Assembly: GCA_949296575.1 (NCBI GenBank)
Contig: CASFPE010000029.1
Span: forward strand, 124,001-188,000
DNA from: an uncultured Bacteroides sp.
GTDB lineage: Bacteria > Bacteroidota > Bacteroidia > Bacteroidales > Bacteroidaceae
Reading direction: 5' to 3'
Length of the DNA: 64,000 nt
Shown here in pieces: positions 9,311 to 16,583 of the stretch. The notes beneath the pieces were generated by a model that had not been told where the DNA came from, did no database searches, and worked only from the letters and a program-made list of their open reading frames with translations. The position numbers and the translations under genes are program-made. Position 1 is the first letter of the stretch. The number at the start of each line of letters is the position of its first letter.

Positions 9311-9378
9311 CCTGCCCGGCATACTAAAGCTGCATTTGGGGCGTTTCTTTTCATGTAACAGCTAAAAAAATGCAGCCT

Positions 9379-9552
9379 ATGAAGGAAATTTCTACTACTA
9401 TCACCGCCAAAAGGCCGGGCAAAGGGCATGCAGGAAAAGGGTGCGCGTTGCGCCCGAGCGCGAGGACGTTGGCTTTCTTAAAGCTTTTTGCACGGAACTA
9501 CCAAGTGGAACGCCAATTGCCGGAAGGGCTTCAGGGCTTGTTCGTGGGCTGA
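9379..9552 (+). CDS. Possible small conserved-type protein
   Basis: A 57-residue frame beginning MKEISTTITAKRPGKGHAGK. Its C-terminal half (PSARTLAFLKLFARNYQVER then LPEGLQGLFVG) resembles a pattern I recall from small Bacteroidales proteins of unknown function: a TLxFLKxFARxY helix followed by a short L-P-x-x-L-x-G tail. That resemblance is from memory, not from a search. An in-frame ATG three codons upstream (9370) is an alternative start. It lies behind a -7 box at 9303 and directly after a sigma factor gene. Overlapping frames in this GC-rich gap make a chance frame possible. Confidence 0.4.
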   Translation: MKEISTTITAKRPGKGHAGKGCALRPSARTLAFLKLFARNYQVERQLPEGLQGLFVG

Positions 9553-9674
9553 AGGCGAGCCTGTTTGCAGGAAAGTTTCGGGGGAGAGATGCATCGTGGA
9601 GATTGCGTTTCTCCCTTGATTGTTTCCAGGCATCGGCTGCTTCCCTGCTGTTTGCGCCGGCAGGCGGGGGAATC

Positions 9675-9720
9675 TTCCCAAAGGTTTTGCAAAAACCTTC
9701 CAAGGTTTCATGCAACTCTT
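9675..9720. repeat. AAGGTTTTGCAAAA-type intergenic repeat, copy 1
   Basis: The segment contains CCCAAAGGTTTTGCAAAA, then CCTTCCAAGGTTTCATGCA. The same order of words occurs at 39291-39360 and 56085-56160. It lies directly upstream of the nested palindrome at 9738, the same arrangement as at 39 kb. Confidence 0.7.
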
Positions 9721-9737
9721 CTTGAACTTTTTCTTGC

Positions 9738-9775
9738 ACGATTATTAATCGTACACGTGTACGATTAATAATCGT
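9738..9775. repeat. Nested palindromic element, two-unit copy
   Basis: A perfect 38 bp palindrome made of two 15 bp units, ACGATTATTAATCGT and ACGATTAATAATCGT (each itself a 7-1-7 inverted repeat), joined by the 8 bp palindrome ACACGTGT. Related three-unit copies lie at 25272-25330 and 39398-39458. The flanking bases (CTTGC before, CCGGGAAA after) also resemble those of the other copies. Confidence 0.9.
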
Positions 9776-10009
9776 CCGGGAAATCTTCTGTGGAGAACGC
9801 AGGATTTTATTGGGAAAAACCGCGCCGTTTTTCCTGTAAAACCGCCGGCCTTTTGGGGTAAAAGCCGCTTGCTCCGCCCGTAAGGCGCCGGATTTTGTTG
9901 GGATGCGGGGCCGTGCCTCGAGGCGTGGCGCGGCAGGCGGCCATGCAGCGTTTCCCGGATGCCGTATGGGCCTTTTTAGCAATTTCAAGCATGAATCACA
10001 ATTTTTTTC

Positions 10010-10040
10010 TTGCCCAGTTGGTGCAATATTCCTAATTTCG
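10010..10040 (+). promoter_or_regulatory. Promoter of the sigma/anti-sigma pair
   Basis: A -33 TTG (10010-10012) and -7 TAATTTCG (10033-10040, one mismatch from TAnnTTTG) are separated by 20 bp, 27 bp before the ATG at 10068. Confidence 0.5.
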
Positions 10041-10067
10041 CCGCATTTCATTAATGAACGCATACCG

Positions 10068-10628
10068 ATGCCAATCAATGAACAGGAACTGTCAGAACGG
10101 TGCAGGCGGCAAGACAACGGCGCGCGCAAGGTGCTGTATGAGTCTTATGCCGGGCAAATGTTGGCTATCTGCATGCGTTATGTGGCGAACAGGGAGGTTG
10201 CAGAGGATTTGTTGCACGACGGCTTTCTGAAGATATTCACCTCTTTCGATAAGTTCACTTACCGGGGAGCGGGTTCTTTGAAAGCATGGATGAGCAGGAT
10301 TATGGTCAACCTTTCGATTGAATACTTGCGGAAGAACGATGCCGCAGGCCAGTTCGTGGAGCTGGACGAGCTTCCCGACACGATTCCCGATGCCGCCACA
10401 GAGGAAGAAGTGGGGCATGTCCCGCAGGAAGTGCTGATGAAGTTCATTGAAGAACTGCCCGCAGGGTACAGGACGGTTTTCAACTTGTACACGTTTGAGG
10501 ACAAGCCGCATAAGGAAATTGCGGCCATGCTGGGCATTAACGAGAAGTCGTCGGCCTCGCAGTTGTTCCGCGCGAAAGCAGTGCTGGCAAAAAGGATAAA
10601 AGACTATATGAGGAATACAGACCGATGA
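10068..10628 (+). CDS. ECF sigma factor paired with a dual-membrane anti-sigma factor
   Basis: The 186-residue protein has sigma region 2 (MLAICMRYVANREVAEDLLH, DGFLKIFTSFDKF, LKAWMSRIMVNLSIEYLRK) and region 4 (ELPAGYRTVFNLYTFED, KPHKEIAAMLGINEKSSASQ). Its stop codon overlaps the ATG of the next gene (ATGA), implying translational coupling. Bacteroides Das/Dma loci have the same arrangement: an ECF sigma factor followed by an anti-sigma factor spanning both membranes. I infer a Das-like envelope-stress role. The ATG at 10068 fits the promoter and the family N-terminus; the open frame continues upstream without a likely start. Confidence 0.88.
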   Translation: MPINEQELSERCRRQDNGARKVLYESYAGQMLAICMRYVANREVAEDLLHDGFLKIFTSFDKFTYRGAGSLKAWMSRIMVNLSIEYLRKNDAAGQFVELDELPDTIPDAATEEEVGHVPQEVLMKFIEELPAGYRTVFNLYTFEDKPHKEIAAMLGINEKSSASQLFRAKAVLAKRIKDYMRNTDR

Positions 10629-11932
10629 GCAAAAGGGATGATGACATATTGCTGGAAGGGATAAGGAAACGTTTGGAGAATTATTCCGAACCCGTTCCCG
10701 ACAGGGTGTGGCATTCTTTGGAAAAAGAACTCAGCCCGCGAAGGGTTCCTTTCCGCCGTTCGTTGCGCCGGTGGGCGGCGGTGGCCGCAGCCTTTGCCGG
10801 TGTCATCGCCTTGGGATGGTGGCTTTCTGCCACATTCACAGGGCGAGTCAGCCCTTCGCTGATGGCCGGCGCGGATGCGCCGCCGGTGCAAAGCGCGGCG
10901 GTTCACGAAAGAAGCCCGCTTGCAGCGGAAGCACAGGACGCGCCGCAAGGAGAGGCGCTCTTGGCCGAAGCCGGGACTGCGCCCGCTGCCCGTCTTTCCC
11001 GCAAGCATTCGTCCGCTCCTGTGGCGGCAGCCGCCAAGGCCGTTGCCGCGCCGCTTCCGCAAGAAGAAGCCGCTTTGCCGGAAGAAGAAGCCGGAAACAC
11101 CCGCCAGGAGGAGCCGGGAGACACGGTGGAAAGCGTCTCCCTTGTGCAAAAGCGGGGCGGCACGCGCGGCGGGAAAGCTTGGCGCGCCGCTGCGATGGCG
11201 GAACATCGCCCCAAAGGGCAGAAGAAATGGTCGATGGGAGTTTCTTACCTGAACACGGCATCTGTGAGAAACGACGGCTTGTCGGGCTTCCACACGCTGA
11301 AAGAAGGGCAGGGGAACATCCAAGTCGGGAAGCTGCCGTTGCCGAACTTTTCCACCGCCCTGCCCACGGAAGACAAGCCCATGCAGGACGCTTTGCTGAA
11401 CAATGTGGGTCAAGCGCCTCCAGAAACCCGGTATGAACACAAAATGCCGGTGTCCACGGGCATATCGTTCCGCTATGCGTTCAACGAACATTTTGCAATC
11501 GAGACGGGACTGACCTACACCATGCTTTCTTCGGAACTGGAATCCAGTTCCAGCGCGGGCGTTTATGTGGAAGAATACAAGCTGCATTATATCGGCATAC
11601 CCGTGAAAGGCAACTGGATATTCTTGGACACGAAATTCCTCTCCTTGTATCTGTCTGCCGGTTTTGCCTTGGAAAAATCCGTGGCCGGGAAATATGAAAG
11701 GGTCTACTTGTCGGGCGACGGGGACAATGCGGCATGGAACGAAACGGTAAAGCCCATGCAATGGTCCCTGCTGGGCAGCGTGGGCGTGCAGTTCAATGCC
11801 ACGGAGCGTTTCGGCATTTATGTGGAACCGGGCGTGGCGCATTACTTTGATGACGGGAGCGGCGTGCAGACCATCCGCACGGAAAAGCCCACGAATTTCA
11901 ACCTTCAATTGGGGCTTCGCTGGTCTTATTGA
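10625..11932 (+). CDS. Dma-like dual-membrane-spanning anti-sigma factor with C-terminal outer-membrane beta-barrel
   Basis: The 435-residue protein has three parts. A cytosolic N-terminus (residues 1-47, charged, helical) is followed by an inner-membrane helix AVAAAFAGVIALGWWLSATF (about 52-71). A long Ala/Pro/Glu-rich periplasmic linker (about 72-195) leads to a C-terminal beta-barrel-like domain (about 200-435) with alternating strands such as SMGVSYLNTASV, ISFRYAFNEHFAIETGLTYT and a terminal NFNLQLGLRWSY ending in an aromatic residue. This matches Bacteroides Dma proteins, in which barrel and linker connect outer-membrane state to sigma release. It overlaps the sigma gene by 4 bp. A Dma1 role in vesiculation is known in B. 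thetaiotaomicron; transferring it here is inference. Confidence 0.8.
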   Translation: MSKRDDDILLEGIRKRLENYSEPVPDRVWHSLEKELSPRRVPFRRSLRRWAAVAAAFAGVIALGWWLSATFTGRVSPSLMAGADAPPVQSAAVHERSPLAAEAQDAPQGEALLAEAGTAPAARLSRKHSSAPVAAAAKAVAAPLPQEEAALPEEEAGNTRQEEPGDTVESVSLVQKRGGTRGGKAWRAAAMAEHRPKGQKKWSMGVSYLNTASVRNDGLSGFHTLKEGQGNIQVGKLPLPNFSTALPTEDKPMQDALLNNVGQAPPETRYEHKMPVSTGISFRYAFNEHFAIETGLTYTMLSSELESSSSAGVYVEEYKLHYIGIPVKGNWIFLDTKFLSLYLSAGFALEKSVAGKYERVYLSGDGDNAAWNETVKPMQWSLLGSVGVQFNATERFGIYVEPGVAHYFDDGSGVQTIRTEKPTNFNLQLGLRWSY

Positions 11933-11973
11933 GAAACTTTCCTGTTTTTTCCCTTTTTTTGGCGGGAAAAGCC

Positions 11974-11981
11974 TACATTTG
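11974..11981 (+). promoter_or_regulatory. -7 box of rpe
   Basis: TACATTTG matches TAnnTTTG perfectly and lies 20 bp before the rpe ATG at 12002. Confidence 0.55.
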
Positions 11982-12001
11982 CATGAAATAATCGGATTGA
12001 T

Positions 12002-12652
12002 ATGGACCATAAAGTTTCTCCGTCATTGTTGTCTGCCGATTTCTCGCATCTTGCCGATGATATAGAGATGCTCAACCGGAGCGAGGCAGACTGGATTCAT
12101 TTGGACATCATGGATGGTGTTTTCGTGCCGAACATTTCATTCGGTTTCCCGGTGTTGAAGCATGTGGCGGCACTGGCCGCCAAGCCGCTCGACGTGCATC
12201 TGATGATTGTGGAACCGCAGAAGTTCATCCCGGAAATCAAGGATTTGGGCACCATGATGATGAATGTGCATTATGAGGCATGCGTGCATCTGCACAGGGT
12301 TATTGGCGCGATAAAGGAAGCTGGGATGAAAGCAGGCGTTACCTTGAATCCTTCCACCCCTGTCATGATGTTGTCCGACGTGATTCGCGATGTGGACTTG
12401 GTTTTGTTGATGGGAGTGAACCCGGGGTTTGGCGGCCAGAAGTTTATTGAACATACGTTGGTGAAGGTACGCCAGTTGCGTGAAATGATTGAACGGAGCG
12501 GCTCTGGCGCTTTGATTGAAGTGGATGGAGGCGTGAACCTTGCCACCGGGCGGCGTTTGGTGGCCGCAGGCGCGGACGTGTTGGTGGCAGGCAATGCCGT
12601 CTTTTCTGCCGACGACCCGTTGGAAGCCATCCATTGCCTGAAAACGCTTTAG
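12002..12652 (+). CDS. rpe: Ribulose-phosphate 3-epimerase
   Basis: Rpe interconverts ribulose-5-phosphate and xylulose-5-phosphate in the pentose phosphate pathway. The 216-residue TIM barrel shows SPSLLSADFSHL at the N-terminus, the metal-binding WIHLDIMDGVFVPNISFG (about 30-47), DVHLMI, the phosphate loop MGVNPGFGGQKFI (about 138-150) and EVDGGVN near 175. All are intact. The next gene's likely start overlaps the rpe 3' end by 19 bp. Confidence 0.97.
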   Translation: MDHKVSPSLLSADFSHLADDIEMLNRSEADWIHLDIMDGVFVPNISFGFPVLKHVAALAAKPLDVHLMIVEPQKFIPEIKDLGTMMMNVHYEACVHLHRVIGAIKEAGMKAGVTLNPSTPVMMLSDVIRDVDLVLLMGVNPGFGGQKFIEHTLVKVRQLREMIERSGSGALIEVDGGVNLATGRRLVAAGADVLVAGNAVFSADDPLEAIHCLKTL

Positions 12653-14751
12653 GGCAAATAGTGGAGCAAGTCAGGAATTTGGCCAAATATCCGTTCTTGC
12701 GGATTCTGGCGCCTTTCATGCTTGGCATTTGCGCAGGCAATGAATCGGGCTCCGGGGAGAAGGCATGGATTCCGTTGTCCCTTTGTTTCCTGTTCGCGGC
12801 CTTTTCCTTCGCGTTCCATGCATGCAAGTTTTCTTATGCGCGCCGCCATTTCTTCGGCATGGCCGCATTTTCCGCTTTTTTCTTTCTCGGCCAATATTCC
12901 GCAATCGTTTCGCTGCGTTCGGTGGATTATCCGTGGAGCGAAGAAGCAAAAGTCTATTCGGCTGTGCTGCTGGATGCCCCTGAAGAAAAGGAACACAGCA
13001 TGCTTTGCCGTGTCTTGGTGACTCACGTTTATGATTCTTTGGGGCTTCGTCCTGTCAACCGGAAAGTGCTGTTGTATGTGCCGAAAGATTCTGCGGGCAG
13101 GAAGATAGGCTTGAAGGATGACTTGTTGTTTCATGGCCGGGTCGCTTCTCCTTCAAACAATGGCAACCCGGATGAATTTGATTATGCCGGTTATTTGAAA
13201 CACAAGCGCGTTTCCGGGATTGCTTTCGCAGGGGCAGGCCATTGGGCGGCAGAAAGGCGGGAGTCCATCGGCACGTTGAAGCAAGAAGCGTTGCTGCTCC
13301 GTGGCAAGATATTGGAACAGTACCGCAAACTGGGCTTCACGGGCGACGAATATTCCGTGTTGTCGGCTCTGACCGTTGGTTACAAGGAAGATTTGAGCGA
13401 GGACATGCAGCATGCATATGCTGTTGCAGGTGCCAGCCATGTGCTGGCTTTGTCGGGGCTGAACATCGGTTTGTTGGGTGCTTTCCTTTATTTTGTGCTG
13501 GACTTGTTGTTCCGGTGGAAAGGGTTCCGTGTGCCGAAGTCCTTGGTCGTGCTTGTGTGCTTGTGGGCTTTTTCCTTCATCACCGGTTTGTCGCCTTCAG
13601 TGGTTCGTGCCGTGGTGATGTTTTCGTTGCTGTTGTTGGCACGCATGGTAAGCATGCAGAGCATCACGCTGAACACAGTGTGCCTTGCTGCTTTCTTGAT
13701 GTTGCTGTGGGAACCTTTTTATTTGTACGACATCAGTTTCCAGCTTTCTTACCTTGCCGTGGCGGGCATCGTGCTTGTCGTTCCGTGGTTGAATCGGAAA
13801 ATTGTGGTGAAGAACCGTGTCTTGAACTATCTGTGGCAGCTTACGGCGGTTTCGATTGCTGCGCAGTTGGGTACTTTGCCCGTCATCTTGTATAACTTTT
13901 CTTCGTTGCCGTTGTACTCTTTATTGTTCAACGTGCCAGTGGTGATGCTGGCCTATACCATATTGGTCAGTGCCATTGTGATGTTGGCTCTTTTCTTTTT
14001 TGCGCCGCTGCAGCATTTTGCGGCATTGTTGACTGGTTGGCAGGTCAAGGCATTGAACTCGATTGCCCGGCTTGTGGAGTCCATGCCTTTTGCATCGTTG
14101 GACAATCTGTATTTTCATTGGGCAGATGTGGCGGCCTTTTACTTGTTGTTGCTTTTGTTTGTGCTGCATTCCTTGCGGTGGGTGCGGGTGCGTTGCTGGA
14201 TGTGGGGCGGCATTGTTTGTTTCTTGTGCGTCTTTCATGTGGCAGAACGTTCGGCACCAGCGGTGAAGTCGCCGTTGGCCGTGTTTTACAATTCCTCCTT
14301 TCCTTTGGTTCATTTCGTGCATTCAGAGCAATTGTCTTATTTGCAGATGCCTTCAGACGCAGTGGGCAAAAGCAGGGATTACTTGGTCGCCGGGTTCATG
14401 AGGAAACACCGGTTGGAAGATTCCAAGCTTTTGTCGGGCGATTATGCTGACCGGCACTTATGGTCGCGCAATGGCATCACGAGTTTTGAAGGATGTACGG
14501 TCTGTGTCGTGTCCGACAATCGTTGGCGGAACAAGACAGCCAGTTTGCCGTTGGAGATAGATTATTTGTACATAAGCCGTGGATATTGGGGAACGTTGGC
14601 CGAATTGCAGAACCTTTTTCGCGTGAAAAAGGTGGTGCTGAACAAGTCGTTGGGACGTTACCGGCTCAATAAATTGCAGGACGAATGCCGGGAATTGGGC
14701 TTAGAGTGTGTTTCTTTGGGCGAAGACGGGGCTTTGTTGGTGAATATATGA
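12634..14751 (+). CDS. ComEC/Rec2 family competence-type membrane protein
   Basis: A 705-residue polytopic protein with an N-terminal DUF4131-like domain (about residues 15-210, including DEFDYAGYLKHKRVSGIAF) and the Competence membrane domain (YAVAGASHVLALSGLNIGLL near 262, with the typical A-S-H-x-L-A-x-S-G-L-N/H). The C-terminus is a short soluble tail and the metallo-beta-lactamase domain of full ComEC is lacking, as in many Bacteroidota homologues. ComEC forms the inner-membrane channel for DNA uptake in competent bacteria; uptake here is unproven. The ATG at 12634 overlaps rpe; a GTG at 12661 is an alternative start. Confidence 0.87.
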   Translation: MPENALGQIVEQVRNLAKYPFLRILAPFMLGICAGNESGSGEKAWIPLSLCFLFAAFSFAFHACKFSYARRHFFGMAAFSAFFFLGQYSAIVSLRSVDYPWSEEAKVYSAVLLDAPEEKEHSMLCRVLVTHVYDSLGLRPVNRKVLLYVPKDSAGRKIGLKDDLLFHGRVASPSNNGNPDEFDYAGYLKHKRVSGIAFAGAGHWAAERRESIGTLKQEALLLRGKILEQYRKLGFTGDEYSVLSALTVGYKEDLSEDMQHAYAVAGASHVLALSGLNIGLLGAFLYFVLDLLFRWKGFRVPKSLVVLVCLWAFSFITGLSPSVVRAVVMFSLLLLARMVSMQSITLNTVCLAAFLMLLWEPFYLYDISFQLSYLAVAGIVLVVPWLNRKIVVKNRVLNYLWQLTAVSIAAQLGTLPVILYNFSSLPLYSLLFNVPVVMLAYTILVSAIVMLALFFFAPLQHFAALLTGWQVKALNSIARLVESMPFASLDNLYFHWADVAAFYLLLLLFVLHSLRWVRVRCWMWGGIVCFLCVFHVAERSAPAVKSPLAVFYNSSFPLVHFVHSEQLSYLQMPSDAVGKSRDYLVAGFMRKHRLEDSKLLSGDYADRHLWSRNGITSFEGCTVCVVSDNRWRNKTASLPLEIDYLYISRGYWGTLAELQNLFRVKKVVLNKSLGRYRLNKLQDECRELGLECVSLGEDGALLVNI

Positions 14752-14782
14752 TGGTTTTTCATGTGGGAATCATATAAATTTG

Positions 14783-14790
14783 TACTTTTG
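14783..14790 (+). promoter_or_regulatory. -7 box of the DHH phosphoesterase gene
   Basis: TACTTTTG matches TAnnTTTG perfectly and lies 28 bp before the ATG at 14819. It overlaps the upstream open frame's first codons, supporting the later start. Confidence 0.5.
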
Positions 14791-14818
14791 CGCGAATTAT
14801 TTCAGAGCGATAGAGAAT

Positions 14819-15859
14819 ATGTTGACGAAGATTATAGAGCAGTCAAAGATTGACCATTTTGCAAGATGGTTTGATCGTGCGGACAATATCGTGATTGTGT
14901 CGCATGTCTCGCCTGATGGCGATGCGATAGGTTCTTCTTTGGGCTTGTGGCATTTCCTTGAGTCGCAAGGAAAGAATGCGCATGTGATTGTGCCGAATGC
15001 ATACCCCGATTTCTTGAAATGGATGCCGGGCAGCAAAGATATCCTGTTGTACGACCGTTATACTGAGTTCGCTGACAAGCTGATTGCCCGGGCAGATGTG
15101 ATATGTTGCCTTGATTTCAATGCACTGAACCGTATTGACAAACTGGCGCCTTCCGTGGAAGCATCGCAGGGGCGGAAGATTCTGATAGACCATCATTTGA
15201 ACCCGGACGACTTTTGCCGCATTGCCATTTCGCATCCGGAAATTTCGTCAACCTCTGAATTGGTGTTCCGTTTGATATGCCGCATGGGCTATTTTGAGGA
15301 CCTTTCCAAAGAGGCCGCCGAATGCATTTACACCGGCATGATGACCGACACCGGAGGTTTTACCTACAATTCAAATAACCAGGAGATATATTTCATCATC
15401 AGCGAATTGTTGTCGAAAGGCATTGACAAAGATGAAATCTACCGTAAGGTCTACAACACTTATTCGGAAAGCCGCATGCGCCTGATGGGCTATATACTCT
15501 ATTCCAAACTGCGCGTGTATCAAGACTGCAACGCAGCCTTGATATCTTTGTCGGCCAAGGAACAATCGCAATTCGATTATGTGAAAGGCGATTCTGAGGG
15601 CTTCGTGAACATACCGTTGAGCATAAAAGGCGTGCGGTTCTCTTGTTTCTTGAGAGAAGATACAGAGAAGGCGATGGTAAAGATTTCCCTGCGTTCGGTT
15701 GGAGATTTCCCGTGCAACAAGGTGGCGGCTGAGTTCTTCAACGGTGGCGGCCATCTGAATGCTTCAGGCGGTGAACATTGGGGCACCATGGAGGAAGCAG
15801 AACAATTGTTTGAAAAAGCACTGGAAAAATACAGGCCGTTGCTGGCAGCTAAAAAATAG
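14819..15859 (+). CDS. DHH-family phosphoesterase (NrnA-like nanoRNase/pAp phosphatase)
   Basis: The 346-residue protein carries the DHH domain motifs VSHVSPDGDAIGSSLGL (about residues 27-43), CLDFNALNR (about 100), the DHH triad in ILIDHHLNPDDF (about 122) and TGMMTDTGGF (about 171). The C-terminal DHHA1 motif GGGHLNASGG is near 308. Such enzymes degrade 2-5 nt RNA to mononucleotides and dephosphorylate pAp. The ATG at 14819 is chosen because the -7 box at 14783 overlaps the longer frame. It is flanked by comEC and a lipoprotein gene on the same strand. Confidence 0.9.
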   Translation: MLTKIIEQSKIDHFARWFDRADNIVIVSHVSPDGDAIGSSLGLWHFLESQGKNAHVIVPNAYPDFLKWMPGSKDILLYDRYTEFADKLIARADVICCLDFNALNRIDKLAPSVEASQGRKILIDHHLNPDDFCRIAISHPEISSTSELVFRLICRMGYFEDLSKEAAECIYTGMMTDTGGFTYNSNNQEIYFIISELLSKGIDKDEIYRKVYNTYSESRMRLMGYILYSKLRVYQDCNAALISLSAKEQSQFDYVKGDSEGFVNIPLSIKGVRFSCFLREDTEKAMVKISLRSVGDFPCNKVAAEFFNGGGHLNASGGEHWGTMEEAEQLFEKALEKYRPLLAAKK

Positions 15860-15912
15860 TTATATAAACATAATTGGGCAAAAGACAAAGGAGCTTATTG
15901 GACGGGTCTTTT

Positions 15913-15920
15913 TATTTTTG
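15913..15920 (+). promoter_or_regulatory. -7 box of the DUF4827 lipoprotein gene
   Basis: TATTTTTG matches TAnnTTTG and lies 18 bp before the ATG at 15939. Confidence 0.45.
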
Positions 15921-15938
15921 TGCAAACAACTGACGATA

Positions 15939-16559
15939 ATGAAAAAACTTAGCACATTATTTTTCTTGGTTTTGTCGGCCGTATTGTTCTTCCCGGCTTG
16001 CGATGACGACAAGACTTATGCCGAATTGCTGGAAGAAGAACGGGACATGATAAAGGATTTCATGAACCGGCAGGGCATCACGACGATATCCATGTCGCAA
16101 TTTGAAGGGCAAGATTCCACGACATTGGAGAACGAGTATGTGGAATTTGGCGGTGAAGGAGTCTATATGCATGTGGATCATGCGGCTTCTGGCACTGATG
16201 CCCGCTTTGCTGAGACCAATGATGTCATTCTGGTTCGCTTCATGGAAGTGAACTTGGCGACAGACGACACTCTTTCCACTTTCGTGAATTCAAGTTACGT
16301 GCCGGATGAGTTCCGATACACGAAAAGCACGAACACGATTTTGGGCCAGTTCATCGGTGACGGCGTGATGCAAGCCGTTTATGGTTCTTCTGTTCCGGCA
16401 GGATGGCTCATGCCATTGAATTACTTGCGGCTTTCGAACAGCAGCGGATCCGACCGTACACGGATCAAATTGATTGTTTCTGCGAAAAACGGGCAATCGG
16501 ACGCCATTAACAGCATTTACCCTTGCTATTATGAATTGACATTCCAATTCCCAAAGTAA
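15939..16559 (+). CDS. DUF4827 family lipoprotein
   Basis: The 206-residue protein starts MKKLSTLFFLVLSAVLFFPA followed by Cys21 in the lipobox F-P-A-C, so it should be exported and lipidated. The mature part (DDDKTYAELLEEERDMIKDF, then a beta-rich region ending YPCYYELTFQFPK) resembles the Bacteroidales family DUF4827, of unknown function. The conserved MKKL start and the -7 box at 15913 fix the start. It sits between the DHH phosphoesterase gene and glmM. Confidence 0.78.
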   Translation: MKKLSTLFFLVLSAVLFFPACDDDKTYAELLEEERDMIKDFMNRQGITTISMSQFEGQDSTTLENEYVEFGGEGVYMHVDHAASGTDARFAETNDVILVRFMEVNLATDDTLSTFVNSSYVPDEFRYTKSTNTILGQFIGDGVMQAVYGSSVPAGWLMPLNYLRLSNSSGSDRTRIKLIVSAKNGQSDAINSIYPCYYELTFQFPK

Positions 16560-16583
16560 TAATAACTGAAAACCAGAGGAAAG

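Larger units (their letters stand above)
9296..10067. other. Repeat-rich intergenic region between two sigma factor genes
   Basis: A 772 bp gap. It contains a possible small gene (9379-9552), an AAGGTTTTGCAAAA-type repeat block (about 9675-9720), a 38 bp perfect nested palindrome (9738-9775) and a GC-rich tract with GGATTTTATTGGG and GGATTTTGTTGGG (9802-9903) that resembles sequence near 55.97-56.06 kb. The promoter for the next sigma gene is at 10010-10040. Confidence 0.7.
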
